A stretch of DNA of 61,773 nt from Verrucomicrobiota bacterium (GCA_020630975.1 JAHDID010000029.1:1-61773); one strand, 5' to 3'; positions 52,409 through 61,773 are shown, counted from the stretch's first letter. Numbers and translations: made by a program. The notes: a model not told the origin generated them from the letters alone.

Positions 52409-53464
52409 CTAAAAATCCATCTCCATCTGCAGCTCTGCCTCCTCGGGAGCAAAGCGCACGCCGGCACCGATCAGGCGAACCGCTTTGCCATCGCCACGGC
52501 CCCAGGCCTCGACGAGTAGTTTATTAAAATCAGACTCCTGTACCTGGGCCATGGGTTGCTGCGCGCTGGTGATGGAGAAATCCTCAAACTTCAGCTTGAT
52601 GAAGCCTTCTCGGATCGTGCGGTCGGTGTGTTTCTGCAAATCCTCGATCAGCTCAGCTAGCAGAGGGCCCAGCTTGTCCAGCCCCTGGTCGACATGCTCG
52701 AGGTTTTCGCGATAGGTGCGCTCGTTGCTCACCGATTTTCGCTCGCGATGCGGGTTCACCGCACGCTCATCGATACCACGGCTCAGCCGATAGAGCACAC
52801 TGCCAAATTTGCCAAAATGCCGATGCAGATCGATCTCGCTCCACTGCTGCAGATCACCACAGGTCTGCACCCCCAACCGGTGGATCTTCTCCGCCGTGCG
52901 CTTGCCGACGCCCCAGATTTTCTCCACCGGGAGAGCCTCGACAAAGGCAGGTATCGCATCGGGCGTCACCTCGTACTGTCCATCGGGTTTCTCCCAATCG
53001 CTGGCCACTTTGGCGAGAAACTTATTCGGCGCGATACCAGCCGAAGCCGCCAGCCCCGTCGTCTCGCGAATGCGCGCGCGCACCTCTGCGGCGATATAGG
53101 CGGCCTCGGAATGGAGATGACTGACATCGAGGTAAGCCTCGTCCAGCGAGAGCGGCTCGATGAGCTCGGTGAACTGAGCAAAGATCTCGCGAATCCGCGC
53201 TGACTCCTGCCGATACAAGTCAAACCGCACCGGCAGCAGCACCAGGTGAGGACACAACCGCAGCGCCTGAAACGCTGGCATAGCCGAGCGGCAGCCATAC
53301 TCGCGAGCCGCGTAGTTGCACGTGGTCAGCACCCCGCGCTGACTGCCACCGACAGCGACTGGCTGACCCGCCAGCTCCGGACGCTCGCGCATCTCGATCG
53401 CCGCGTAGAAACAATCCATGTCCACATGGATGATCTTGCGAGGCCGGACCGGCGTCTCCTCCAT
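52409..53464 (-). CDS. dinB: DNA polymerase IV (Y family)
   Basis: A 351-residue translesion polymerase. IIHVDMDCFYAAIEMRERPEL carries the first metal-binding Asp15, SLDEAYLDVS (Asp108, Glu109) the second acidic pair, and VGKRTAEKIHRLGVQTCGDL the helix-hairpin-helix. The little-finger domain follows, and the C-terminal LQMEMDF may bind the sliding clamp. Length is normal for DinB. It lies upstream of the repressor operon on the same strand, with the operators in the 83-base gap. Confidence 0.95.
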   Translation of the reverse strand: MEETPVRPRKIIHVDMDCFYAAIEMRERPELAGQPVAVGGSQRGVLTTCNYAAREYGCRSAMPAFQALRLCPHLVLLPVRFDLYRQESARIREIFAQFTELIEPLSLDEAYLDVSHLHSEAAYIAAEVRARIRETTGLAASAGIAPNKFLAKVASDWEKPDGQYEVTPDAIPAFVEALPVEKIWGVGKRTAEKIHRLGVQTCGDLQQWSEIDLHRHFGKFGSVLYRLSRGIDERAVNPHRERKSVSNERTYRENLEHVDQGLDKLGPLLAELIEDLQKHTDRTIREGFIKLKFEDFSITSAQQPMAQVQESDFNKLLVEAWGRGDGKAVRLIGAGVRFAPEEAELQMEMDF

Positions 53465-53473
53465 AGGCGGGTT

Positions 53474-54412
53474 TTACTTTTTCTTTTTACCCCGAGCTGG
53501 CGCCTTTGCCAGCTCAGCGATCTTGTCACGATCGACCTCCCCAGAGAGGTAGCCGAGACCGACGAGAAAGGCATCCACCTTTACCAGCGTATCGCTGAAA
53601 CAATCGCCAGCTTTGCCCCGATTGAAGAAACCGTGCGGCTGCCCATCATAGACGTGCAACTCGGACTCCACCCCCACGGCCTGCATGTCATCGCGAAATT
53701 TCTCGGCCGTCGATACTGGGATCAGAGGGTCCTCAGAACCGAGGAACACGATCGCTGGTGGATCGTCTTTGGAAATATTGTGAGCTGGCGAGATCCCTGG
53801 ATACCACTGCTTGATCCGAGCATAGCCATAGCCTTTCTCACCATTGTCATACACCGGATTGAAAAGCAGCAGCGCCACTGGCTTGGACGATATCGATGTA
53901 TCTTCGCCCTCAGCCTCAAAGCCCTCACACATCCCTGTAGCGGCTGCCACATGCCCCCCTGCCGAGCCACCGCCAGCCATCACCTTGGCGGGATCGATAC
54001 CCAGACGCTTAGCATTTTCGCGGATCCACCGGACCGCCGATTTGCCATCTTCCACACAGCTATTGGGATCGACTTTCTGGCGACTTTTCACCCGATAATC
54101 GGCGACAAAAGCCACAATACCACGCGAGGCCAGGTAGCGACTGTGAGGCTCGAACTGACTCGGAGTGCCTCCATTCCACCCGCCTCCGAAAAAGAAAACC
54201 ACCGCAGGACGCTGGTCGGCTGCTGGATCATGCCCCTCTGGGTCAAATCGATAGATATACAGATCGTCACCCGAAGCTTTCTTGTAAACCTCAGCCACTG
54301 CGCCATCGAAACTTAGCTTGGGCGCCTCAGCCAATGCCGAGCCGACGGTGATGGCGAAAAGAGCCAATACTGCAAAAATCCTGTGAGTCATCTTCATATC
54401 TGCCCGTAGCAT
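53474..54412 (-). CDS. Secreted alpha/beta-hydrolase, esterase-like
   Basis: A 312-residue protein with a signal near residues 6-28 (MKMTHRIFAVLALFAITVGSALA); ATG 54397 or 54391 would also be reasonable starts. The nucleophile elbow is GGGSAGGH, the oxyanion region reads FFFGGGWNGG in place of the usual HGGG, and the later acid and His lie in SEDPLIPVS and DGQPHGFFN. It resembles the BD-FAE/hormone-sensitive-lipase-like esterases that deacetylate plant polysaccharides in gut and marine bacteria. Located 9 bases upstream of dinB, same strand. Confidence 0.85.
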   Translation of the reverse strand: MLRADMKMTHRIFAVLALFAITVGSALAEAPKLSFDGAVAEVYKKASGDDLYIYRFDPEGHDPAADQRPAVVFFFGGGWNGGTPSQFEPHSRYLASRGIVAFVADYRVKSRQKVDPNSCVEDGKSAVRWIRENAKRLGIDPAKVMAGGGSAGGHVAAATGMCEGFEAEGEDTSISSKPVALLLFNPVYDNGEKGYGYARIKQWYPGISPAHNISKDDPPAIVFLGSEDPLIPVSTAEKFRDDMQAVGVESELHVYDGQPHGFFNRGKAGDCFSDTLVKVDAFLVGLGYLSGEVDRDKIAELAKAPARGKKKK

Positions 54413-54439
54413 AGCTCAGCGTAGCGACATGCTATCGAC

Positions 54440-55018
54440 CTATTTGCGCACCCCTGGGACACGGCCATAGCCGATCAGATTCTGGTGATCACCAGTGCGT
54501 AGCTCGTGGATATCGACACCGCCGCCATTGAGCCCTCGCAAGCGCTTACTCCGAGCACCAAACATGTGCAACTTGCCATCGGGTGCCTCCCCCAGATAGA
54601 TCATCACGTGCGAGACCTTGTGCCCCGAGTCATAAGTGCCGCCCCAAAAGATCAGATCGCCCTGCTCCAGCTTGCTCGCCTGAATCTCGCGGCCTCTACG
54701 CAGCCGGCTGTTCTTTTTCACCCACTCGTATTGGGCGAAACTAGTGCGCGGCACATTCTGCACACCAGACTTGGACAGCAGGTACTGGATACTGCCCGAG
54801 CAATCCATGCCGCCATCCTCTGGCTTGCTCCCGCCAAAGACATACGGCAGCCTCAGGCGCGAGATTTTGCGCGCATTCTGCTGAATTTTACCAACCGATG
54901 CCGTGCTCGGGCTACTACTCGTCGCCGACCGATCCGGCACCGCCTCGCGACGCGACGACGCACACGATACTACGACCACAGCCAGAGCCAACACTGCTAT
55001 CCATCCCCATCTTTTCAT
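54440..55018 (-). CDS. NlpC/P60-family lipoprotein, putative peptidoglycan peptidase
   Basis: A 192-residue protein with a lipoprotein-like N-terminus (MKRWGWIAVLALAVVVVSCASS; Cys19 in VSCAS). Residues 70-190 form an NlpC/P60 domain: DCSGSIQYLL supplies the catalytic Cys, SHVMIYLG the His, and a later polar residue completes the triad. Such enzymes cut D-Glu-diaminopimelate bonds in wall peptides. It lies near the M56-amidase-M23 operon, so several wall enzymes are encoded within 5 kb. Confidence 0.87.
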   Translation of the reverse strand: MKRWGWIAVLALAVVVVSCASSRREAVPDRSATSSSPSTASVGKIQQNARKISRLRLPYVFGGSKPEDGGMDCSGSIQYLLSKSGVQNVPRTSFAQYEWVKKNSRLRRGREIQASKLEQGDLIFWGGTYDSGHKVSHVMIYLGEAPDGKLHMFGARSKRLRGLNGGGVDIHELRTGDHQNLIGYGRVPGVRK

Positions 55019-55067
55019 GCCTAATCAGAAACGGCCCGATACCGCCTCAGCTTAGAGTCTCTTTAGC

Positions 55068-55808
55068 CTAGCGTGGCCTGAGACGGAGCATAGCAACACT
55101 ACCCTTCTCGGGTGTGGAGCTGGGATCGATCTCCCACAAGAGCGCGTGATTGGATTTGTCGTGTATGCCTGGCAGACACAGCAATTCATCGCCAAAAGTC
55201 GCCAGAGAAATCACATGCCCACTGGCATCACACGCATAGCGCGACCGGTCGCCATCGGCCCCACTCAACACGGAGCCAGCAAAGGTGAACACGGCTGACA
55301 ACTGAGCGATCGAATCCCGATCTACGTTGCGCTTAACGAAACGACTAAGCGGCAGCTCCACCTCCTGCCCCTCGGAATCGGTCAGGACTACACTCACTCC
55401 CACTCGAGAACCAGATGGAGGCACATCCACCCAGCCCCCACCATCCTCAGGAGCCAGTCTCGCCTTTCGCGCAGGACTGCCAGGCTTGGCTTTCAGCAGC
55501 AGCAGACAGGCATGGATGTGCGACGGAGTGGCACGAGTCGACAGCAAAGACTCGTGCTCCTTCGTCCCCTCTAGACAAACGACCATCTCTAGCGGACCAC
55601 GATTGAGACAAAATTTCGCTTCGATATCGACACTCATCTTACTGGCATTCAGTGTGATATGAGGCAAATCCAACTTCTGAAATGCTCGCTCAATGGCTGA
55701 TGGAGTGTCAGGCGATGCCTTTCCCTGCTGCGCAGGCGGATTCGCTTGGAGCAGGATTGATCCAAAACCAAAAGCGGTTACGCTAAGAAAGACTGAGATC
55801 TTTGCCAT
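55068..55808 (-). CDS. Secreted YdjY-domain protein
   Basis: A 246-residue exported protein (signal MAKISVFLSVTAFGFGSILLQA). The pattern FCLNRGPLEMVVCLEGTKEHESLL followed by HIHACLLLLKAKPGSP and PPSGSRVGVSVVLTDSEGQ matches the YdjY domain found in planctomycete and verrucomicrobial exported proteins. The biochemical role of the domain is not known. Divergent from the long DUF6288-like gene. Confidence 0.8.
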   Translation of the reverse strand: MAKISVFLSVTAFGFGSILLQANPPAQQGKASPDTPSAIERAFQKLDLPHITLNASKMSVDIEAKFCLNRGPLEMVVCLEGTKEHESLLSTRATPSHIHACLLLLKAKPGSPARKARLAPEDGGGWVDVPPSGSRVGVSVVLTDSEGQEVELPLSRFVKRNVDRDSIAQLSAVFTFAGSVLSGADGDRSRYACDASGHVISLATFGDELLCLPGIHDKSNHALLWEIDPSSTPEKGSVAMLRLRPR

Positions 55809-55889
55809 CGATCAAAAGCCTAGCGCCGATCGTAGCAACTATCCACAGCCCCTTCCGCCTTCACACAACCGTTTTAGCCCAAAATTAGT

Positions 55890-58800
55890 TTGTTTAAGTC
55901 CGCTGTTTTCGCTGTCTGTATGCTGCCGCTGTCTCTGGCCTGCGCAGCCCCACCAGATCTCACCCTCGGAGAGGCGATCCCCTCCGATCTCGATACCACC
56001 ATCAATCTCGGTGCCACCGGCATGCGTGGCTGGGTCTACTACCAAAAACTGGACACCTCGGAGAGTCGCCAGATCGAGGTACGCGAAGTCGAGGCAGGCT
56101 CGCCAGCAGATGGCATCATCCAGGTGAGCGATCTCATCCTCGGCGCCAGTGGCGATGGCTCTAGCCCGACTCACTTCTCTGCCGACGCGAGGAAAAGCCT
56201 AGCCGCAGCCATAGCAGCTGCCGAGGCACGCACCCCGGCTACACTCCGGCTCATCCGCTGGCGCAGCGGCACGGAGAGCACGGTAGACATCCCTCTACGC
56301 ACGCTGGGGGCCTACAGCGCCACCGCACCGTACGATTGCCCCAAGTCCGCCCAGATCCTGCGCGAGGGCATCGATTACCATTTCCAAAACGAAACCGCTG
56401 GCCGCTACTCCTTTGGCACCCTGGCGCTGCTAGCCGCTCAGGATGCGACCAATCCCGATAGCCCGCTCTATCTGCAGCGAGCACAGACCGAGGCCAGAGC
56501 GCTGATCCCTACGGCTGAAAAAATGGCCCAGATGGTATCTGACCAGGCCGAGCTAGCTCACCCCACGCCATGGGAGAGAGGCCATGTGCTGATCGTGCTG
56601 GCCGAATATTACCTAAAAACTCAAGATGCTCAGGTACTGCCAGCGATCGAGGCCTATGCTCAAAACATCGCCCGCAATACCAGCTACTTCGGTGCGGTAG
56701 GCAATTCCTTCGCCGGTAAGAATATCGATGGCTCGCTAAACGGCCCGCTCAATCGCGGCTACGGTGCAGTCAATTCTGTGGGTTTGCCATGTTACTTTGG
56801 CCTACTGCTGGCACAGGAGTGCGGCATCAGCACGCCAGAGATCACCGCCACGATCGCTCGGTCGACACGTTTTTTCTCCTACTATGCCTTTCGCGGAGCG
56901 ATCCCCTATGGAGAACACATCCCGTATGAAGCCGGACATGAGAGTAATGGTAAAAGCGGACTGGGAGCGCTGGCACTAGCGAAAGTCGCCAATAAAGAAA
57001 ACGAGGTGAAATTCTTTACCCAGATGGCTATCGCCTCTGGCTACAATGAGCGAGAGAATGGCCACACCGGCTCGTTCTTCAACTTCCTCTGGGCACCCCT
57101 AGGTGCCAATACGGGTGGCGATGCGGCGGCGGCGGCCTACTTTCAGGAAGTCAGCTGGCTACTGGATCTCAACCGCAAATGGGATGGTAGCTTCGCCTAC
57201 GATTCCTATACCGAAAACCGCGCCCCTAATGGTGAGGAATACTACGACTTCCGCATGAGTACAGCGCTACTGCTGACCTATGCCCTACCACTCCGCCAGC
57301 TCTACATCACCGGTCGCGATAGAGATAACCAGACACAACTGACAGCAGATCAGATACAGGCCGCGCTCGATGCCGGGCGATACGATGCCGCCACCCGCAC
57401 CACCAATCAACTGGTAGACGATCTAGGCAGCTGGTCGCCCAAAGCCCAAGACAAGGCTGCGACTGAGCTAGGCACACGCATCATCGATCAGACTACTATC
57501 GATACCATCGAGTCGATGGCTCTAGATCAGTCTGGCTCGGCCCGCCACGGTGCCTGCCGCGCCCTGGGCGAGATCGCCGACACCAGTAAGGCGGCGACAC
57601 TGGTGGAGCTACTCGACGATCCCGAAAATCACGTGAGATACCTAGCCGCCGATGCCTTTAGGAAATACCCACAATCGGCTAGGCTAGAGCATCGCGATAT
57701 CATACTGAGCCTACTCGCCTCGCAGGCACGCCCCTACGAGCCAGTGGTCGAGGAGGACCCGCTACACTTCGCCTTTGGAGAGTTGGCCAAGCTGGTATTC
57801 TACTCGGGCAACGCTTTTGGGGACAAGGGCATCATCCCCGGCGATCTGGATGGTGTCGATCGTCACCTGCTGTATCCAGCGATCCGAGCTGTGGCAAACA
57901 ATCCACTGGGTTTCACTCGGTCTACGCTGAGCGGGGTCATGGACCATCTCACCGAGGAGGATGTCGATGCGCTCGCAGATGTCATCGTAGATGCAGCTCG
58001 CTACCAGGCTCCAGGGGATCGTATGTTTGGCCTAGGGGTTCAGAAAAAAGGCGTCGAGATCCTGCAGAAATACAACATCGCCGAGGGTATACCCATCGCC
58101 ATGGAGATAGGTGCCGCCGAGGAGAATGGCTGGGGTGGCTTCCGCGACTCCATGCTCACTCACCTGAAAAACTATGCCGGATCGACCACGCTGGTCCAGC
58201 CCGATCCCGATATCGAAGGGTTTTGTCAGCAAGTGCTAAACGACTACAACAACAGCATCGCCCAGGAGATACTGGATGCCATCGCTGCAGACAGCACCCC
58301 TGACACCCCTCGCCCGCTGAAAACGCTATCTCTAGTCACCGCCACCCCCGATGACTTTTCTCTACCTAGCAAATCCACCGCGATCAAGATAACTGCCAGC
58401 GATCTGGCCCAGGGCGATAGCCAATACACCTGGCGAAAGATAAGCGGTCCGGGCGAAGTTTTTGTCACCCAGACCTCGCCAGATATCGCCACGGACTTCA
58501 CCTTTATCTTCGACAATCAACCAGGAGTCTACGAGCTAGAGGTAGTCATGTCGGACAGCCGCGCTCTCACCGAGCAAAGCCAGCGACTATCGGTGACACT
58601 GCGCAATCCCGATGGATCGCTCCCCACCAATCAGCCACCCGTGGCAAACAACCAATCTCTCACCACGGCACTCAATAGCCCTACACCCATCACACTCGAT
58701 GTGACCGACCCAGAGGGCGAATTGCTAAACTACACATTCACCAGCTCTCCTAGCCATGGGCAGCTATCTGGTAGTGCACCTCATCTGGTTTACCTACCCG

Positions 58801-60575
58801 ATCCGGGATTCTCCGGTAGCGATAGCTTTAGCTATGAGGCACGCGACAGCGCATCTGGAGTGGGTAGTGCCACCGTCACTATCACAGTCTCTAGCAGCGG
58901 CGGGCTGGCAGTAGGTATCTATGAGCCATTTGACTACTCGGCTGGCGCCATACATGGGCAGTCTGGCTCAGCCGAAGTCGGCCTGATAGGTAGCTGGACT
59001 GCCGATCCTGAAAACTTCGTCACCGCCACATCTCTGAGCCACGGATCGCTGCCGACCATGGGTGGCAAGCTATCGGATACCAGAGCTGGTGGCAATCGCT
59101 ACGGCGGCACCCGGGCGATCTCAGAGGATGCGCTGAAAAATCAGGGACTCCTAGTTGATGGACGGACCCTGTGGTTCAGCCTGCAGCTCGGCTACGATAC
59201 TGGAGGCAATACCACCAATGCAGCCCTCGCTGTGGCATTGGCGACCGATACCTTTAACCAAGGCCGGACTGACTACTGGATCAATGACGACGGCGATCAA
59301 CTAGGCGAAGGCATCGGGGTATTCCTAGGCAGGCGCGACGGCCAAAATGGCAGAGTACTAGCAGTGGAGTATCGAGACCTATCTGCTGGCGACGGTCTCG
59401 ATGGCACCGTCGAGGGCACGAAGGAAAGCGGTGCCCAGCTCTATGGAACAGGAGAGTCGGGCCTGATCGTCGGAAAGATCGTCTGGGGAGCGGATCAGGA
59501 TACGGTGGAGATCTACCAGCCGGGGACCGATCTGATCCTACCACAGTCTCCGATATCTGTGCTTCAGGCCGATGTCGACCAATCAAAGTTCGACACGCTT
59601 ACCTATCGCTGGGGCGACAGGGTTATGTTCGACGAAGTGCGATTTGGCGGCACCTACCAGAGCGTGATCAGCGGCACTGTGCCCTACAGCACCGACAATG
59701 ACGCCCCATCAGTAGATCCGATGACTTTCTATATACCACCCACTCCTACGGCAGGTGGTACCGGCATCACCATGACGGCTACTCCGGCCTATGATATCAA
59801 TGATGTGGAGTACTACTTCACCGCTACCTCGGGAGGCGGCACAGATAGCGGCTGGCAGGATAGCCATGTGTATACTGATACGAGTATATCGGCAGGCACC
59901 GTCTATGGCTACACAGTCAAAGCGCGGGACAAGTCTCCGGCTCAGAATGAAACAGCTCCCTCAGCGGAGGCGACGGCTACGCTTCCTTCTTTGGTCACTA
60001 CACCCGATGTCATCGGTCTCACCGAGCATGCAGCCGAGTCCTACCTGGCCCATCTGACTTTGATCAAAGGTGCTATCAATTACCAATTCAATACCACTGT
60101 ACCCACAGGCTACGTGCTAGAGCAGACGCCGGCAGCAGGTTCCCTACTAGCTCAGGGTGCCAGCGTAGCGCTGACTGTCGCTACTGGTATCGAGTCTGCC
60201 GACTATATCGACTGGCGCGATCTCTACCCCACAGCCGACCTCTCTCTACCGACTGCCGATTTTGACAATGATGGACTAACCAATGAGTACGAGTGGATCT
60301 GGGGGCTCGACCCGACCGACTCCAGCACCGTAGGCCCGATCGTCTCATTCGTCCCACCCAAGCTAGTCTACCAGCGCCGCGACCCTGCCCTGACTGGCAA
60401 ATCTGCTACCCTAATGAATTCCGAGACCATGGAAGAAAGTTCCTGGTCGACCGTCGCCAATCCCTACGAGTCAGTCCTAGCCACGAATTCTCAGCAGATG
60501 CAGCAGGTAGAGGTCACCCTCGATCCCGCACTGCTGAACAAAAATAAGATGTTTTTCAGGATGGTCGTGGAATAA
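55890..60575 (+). CDS. 1561-residue secreted DUF6288-like multidomain protein
   Basis: Begins at TTG 55890, which provides a signal peptide (MFKSAVFAVCMLPLSLACA); ATG 55920 would cut the signal. A PDZ-like region (VEAGSPADGIIQVSDLILGASG) is at about 60-125. The core (about 150-530) contains HEESNGKSGLGALALAK-like helical repeats typical of DUF6288, then HEAT-type repeats (GSARHGACRALGEIAD, HVRYLAADAFRKYP). From about 910 follow a cadherin-like Ig domain, a LamG-like region, a fibronectin-type stretch, a PASTA domain (about 1370-1435) and a DFDNDGLTNEYEW calcium-loop repeat. Function unknown; an extracellular binding or processing role is likely. The DUF6288 assignment is from memory of the family pattern. 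Confidence 0.75.
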   Translation: MFKSAVFAVCMLPLSLACAAPPDLTLGEAIPSDLDTTINLGATGMRGWVYYQKLDTSESRQIEVREVEAGSPADGIIQVSDLILGASGDGSSPTHFSADARKSLAAAIAAAEARTPATLRLIRWRSGTESTVDIPLRTLGAYSATAPYDCPKSAQILREGIDYHFQNETAGRYSFGTLALLAAQDATNPDSPLYLQRAQTEARALIPTAEKMAQMVSDQAELAHPTPWERGHVLIVLAEYYLKTQDAQVLPAIEAYAQNIARNTSYFGAVGNSFAGKNIDGSLNGPLNRGYGAVNSVGLPCYFGLLLAQECGISTPEITATIARSTRFFSYYAFRGAIPYGEHIPYEAGHESNGKSGLGALALAKVANKENEVKFFTQMAIASGYNERENGHTGSFFNFLWAPLGANTGGDAAAAAYFQEVSWLLDLNRKWDGSFAYDSYTENRAPNGEEYYDFRMSTALLLTYALPLRQLYITGRDRDNQTQLTADQIQAALDAGRYDAATRTTNQLVDDLGSWSPKAQDKAATELGTRIIDQTTIDTIESMALDQSGSARHGACRALGEIADTSKAATLVELLDDPENHVRYLAADAFRKYPQSARLEHRDIILSLLASQARPYEPVVEEDPLHFAFGELAKLVFYSGNAFGDKGIIPGDLDGVDRHLLYPAIRAVANNPLGFTRSTLSGVMDHLTEEDVDALADVIVDAARYQAPGDRMFGLGVQKKGVEILQKYNIAEGIPIAMEIGAAEENGWGGFRDSMLTHLKNYAGSTTLVQPDPDIEGFCQQVLNDYNNSIAQEILDAIAADSTPDTPRPLKTLSLVTATPDDFSLPSKSTAIKITASDLAQGDSQYTWRKISGPGEVFVTQTSPDIATDFTFIFDNQPGVYELEVVMSDSRALTEQSQRLSVTLRNPDGSLPTNQPPVANNQSLTTALNSPTPITLDVTDPEGELLNYTFTSSPSHGQLSGSAPHLVYLPDPGFSGSDSFSYEARDSASGVGSATVTITVSSSGGLAVGIYEPFDYSAGAIHGQSGSAEVGLIGSWTADPENFVTATSLSHGSLPTMGGKLSDTRAGGNRYGGTRAISEDALKNQGLLVDGRTLWFSLQLGYDTGGNTTNAALAVALATDTFNQGRTDYWINDDGDQLGEGIGVFLGRRDGQNGRVLAVEYRDLSAGDGLDGTVEGTKESGAQLYGTGESGLIVGKIVWGADQDTVEIYQPGTDLILPQSPISVLQADVDQSKFDTLTYRWGDRVMFDEVRFGGTYQSVISGTVPYSTDNDAPSVDPMTFYIPPTPTAGGTGITMTATPAYDINDVEYYFTATSGGGTDSGWQDSHVYTDTSISAGTVYGYTVKARDKSPAQNETAPSAEATATLPSLVTTPDVIGLTEHAAESYLAHLTLIKGAINYQFNTTVPTGYVLEQTPAAGSLLAQGASVALTVATGIESADYIDWRDLYPTADLSLPTADFDNDGLTNEYEWIWGLDPTDSSTVGPIVSFVPPKLVYQRRDPALTGKSATLMNSETMEESSWSTVANPYESVLATNSQQMQQVEVTLDPALLNKNKMFFRMVVE

Positions 60576-60583
60576 AGTGATCG

Positions 60584-61615
60584 ATGCTACGCGAGATCAT
60601 CCGAGCACTTTTCCCTCACTACGGCACATTCACCAAAATCGAAACCTCTCCGGCCAAACCCGGAGAATTCGATGAGTCTTGGGTGGCTAGACTGGAAGAT
60701 GCCTTGTTTTTAAACCATGCCGAGGTAGCGGAATTCGCCGAGACCATCAGCAGCGAGAAAGATCGATTCGCTTTTCTCACTCGATCCGTATTGGAGTGGG
60801 TCTACCGCTATGCCCAGGGTATGGATAGTCCCTACGAGATCGTCAGGTCGAGTCGATTCGTCGTCATGGCACCAGAAGGTTTAGCCAAAGAACTGGCTGT
60901 TGATTGCGAATCCATCGCGAGGCAAGTCGATCAATTTTTGCTCAACGTGGCGGCCGAGCCTCGCCCCTATCCCGTAGCGATATTGGCTTTTAGAGACGAA
61001 GTGTCCTACTACAACTACACCGCAGCCTTTCACGATGAAGAAACCACCGAAGTGGCATTATCGGGTGGCACATTTTTCGGCGGCGATAGGAACCACCACA
61101 TCGTTCTAAATAGTAATTTCTCTGCCCGCGAGATTCATTTAAATCCAACCCTCGCGCATGAGCTATCCCACTGCGCTATGGCTCACCTCGAGCTACCCGC
61201 TTGGATCGACGAGGGCATCACACAAAATATCGAGGAAGCCATAACTGGCGTCCCTTACGAGGAAGTGCTGACTCTCCGCGAGCGCCCCAAACTGAACCGA
61301 GAAGCCTGGACACCAGAGACCATTCAGTATCTCTGGACGGGCGGAGCCTTCTTTATCCCCGAGCTGCAGGAGTACGCCTATTACTTCTCTCGTGTATTGA
61401 TCAACCTAATCAAGTGCGAACTCTGCCAGCAGCCTCAAGAGTTCGCCGACTTCGTCCTACAGGTCGACCCCGCTGATGCAGGCGATGCGGTTTTTCGCGC
61501 GATATTCGGCCAGGGACTAGGCGTTCTGATCGAGGAGGTCCTAGGCGGCAACGCTGAAGACTGGCAGCCCAAACCCGAAAGCTGGAACCAAGACCTGAGC
61601 GATCCGTGCAACTAA
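60584..61615 (+). CDS. Gluzincin-type metallopeptidase-like protein (DUF1570/peptidase MA-like)
   Basis: A 343-residue protein with no signal peptide. The zinc motif HELSH is at residues 192-196, and the third ligand is expected to be Glu210 in WIDEG. This HExxH...E spacing matches peptidase MA-like and DUF1570 proteins. The N-terminal 180 residues contain a helical region and YYNYTAAFHDEETTEVALSGG. It starts 8 bases after the DUF6288-like gene and is probably co-transcribed. Confidence 0.78.
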   Translation: MLREIIRALFPHYGTFTKIETSPAKPGEFDESWVARLEDALFLNHAEVAEFAETISSEKDRFAFLTRSVLEWVYRYAQGMDSPYEIVRSSRFVVMAPEGLAKELAVDCESIARQVDQFLLNVAAEPRPYPVAILAFRDEVSYYNYTAAFHDEETTEVALSGGTFFGGDRNHHIVLNSNFSAREIHLNPTLAHELSHCAMAHLELPAWIDEGITQNIEEAITGVPYEEVLTLRERPKLNREAWTPETIQYLWTGGAFFIPELQEYAYYFSRVLINLIKCELCQQPQEFADFVLQVDPADAGDAVFRAIFGQGLGVLIEEVLGGNAEDWQPKPESWNQDLSDPCN

Positions 61616-61656
61616 TACTCGCGACACTATCGTATGTGACGCGCCAGGGGACACAG

Positions 61657-61773
61657 CTACTCCGCCTCAGCCAAGCTTCTTTCCACGTCAGCTACTTGTC
61701 GATTTGTGATTTCCGCTATCTCACTAGCTGACATGCCATGCCTAGACATCATCAGTATCACATCGAGCTGCCC
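61657..61773 (-). CDS. C-terminal fragment of a gene cut by the window edge
   Basis: The last 117 bases of the minus strand read in one frame from the window edge to TAG at 61657-61659 (GQLDVILMMSRHGMSASEIA and on to AEAE). The MSASEIAEITNRQVADVERSL part looks like a helix-turn-helix. The gene continues outside the window, so its family cannot be settled. Confidence 0.5.
   Translation of the reverse strand, partial: GQLDVILMMSRHGMSASEIAEITNRQVADVERSLAEAE

Noticed and set aside
53246-54316. 356-codon frame opposite dinB and the esterase
   Set aside because: It runs antisense across two well-supported genes, with no motif, and reflects the codon bias of the other strand.
1-61773. CRISPR array, tRNA, rRNA or complete insertion sequence
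   Set aside because: I looked at all gaps between genes and saw no regular direct-repeat array, cloverleaf, rRNA segment or transposase.

Overview
The window most likely comes from a Gram-negative bacterium of the Verrucomicrobiota (or the wider Planctomycetota-Verrucomicrobiota group). The evidence is the mix of families: planctomycete-type cytochrome c proteins (DUF1549/DUF1553 and DUF1587/1592-type) paired with DUF1501 and DUF1552 proteins, a secreted sulfatase, a YdjY-domain protein, a long DUF6288-like protein, a GT9 lipopolysaccharide heptosyltransferase, and many secreted proteins with Tat or Sec signals. I see no rRNA, tRNA, CRISPR array or intact transposase.

Layout. 1-421 holds a cluster of short hairpins. 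422-8264 (minus) is a catabolic block: FAD oxidoreductase plus sulfatase, then DUF1552 plus a large cytochrome-type protein. 8434-10665 is a two-module HtrA-like protein with a rearranged second module. 10709-16648 holds small envelope proteins, an SDR enzyme without a standard start codon, and a tandem pair of STN-like secreted proteins. 16685-17023 is a frameshifted kinase-like remnant. 17127-21372 is a second cytochrome/DUF1501 pair. 22107-25145 is guaA-guaB. 25248-29731 is a plus-strand run that begins with a probable toxin-antitoxin-like pair and continues with a nitrilase-family amidase, an FG-GAP protein, an acidic protein and a glycosyltransferase. 29783-33650 holds an M42 peptidase, folP and small genes.

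33794-42888 (minus) is one long ribosomal operon: rpsL-rpsG-fusA-rpsJ-rplC-rplD-rplW-rplB-rpsS-(membrane coiled-coil gene)-rplV-rpsC-rplP. It has a plausible promoter at 43030-43057 and a strong intrinsic terminator at 33711-33745. tuf is missing after fusA, and the usual rpmC-rpsQ continuation is absent. The coiled-coil gene between rpsS and rplV is not a ribosomal protein.

43467-61773 holds a heptosyltransferase, secG, a RecD2-like helicase, an FMN-dependent hydroxy-acid dehydrogenase, a PfkB kinase, a BlaI-like repressor with a remarkable BlaR1-like M56 protease fused to two peptidoglycan-hydrolase domains, dinB, an esterase, an NlpC/P60 protein, a YdjY protein, the 1561-residue DUF6288-like protein, a gluzincin-type metallopeptidase and the end of a gene cut by the window edge.

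The strongest candidate for an undescribed system is the BlaI plus M56-amidase-M23 pair (49789-52325), with three BlaI-type palindromes overlapping its promoter. It looks like a cell-wall-damage circuit in which the sensor itself carries two potential wall-cutting enzymes. Also notable are the inserted gene in the S10 operon, the leaderless ADP-ribosyltransferase-like pair, the HtrA protein with a PDZ domain inserted in its second barrel, the SDR gene apparently starting at ATC, and three families of palindromic or tandem intergenic elements.
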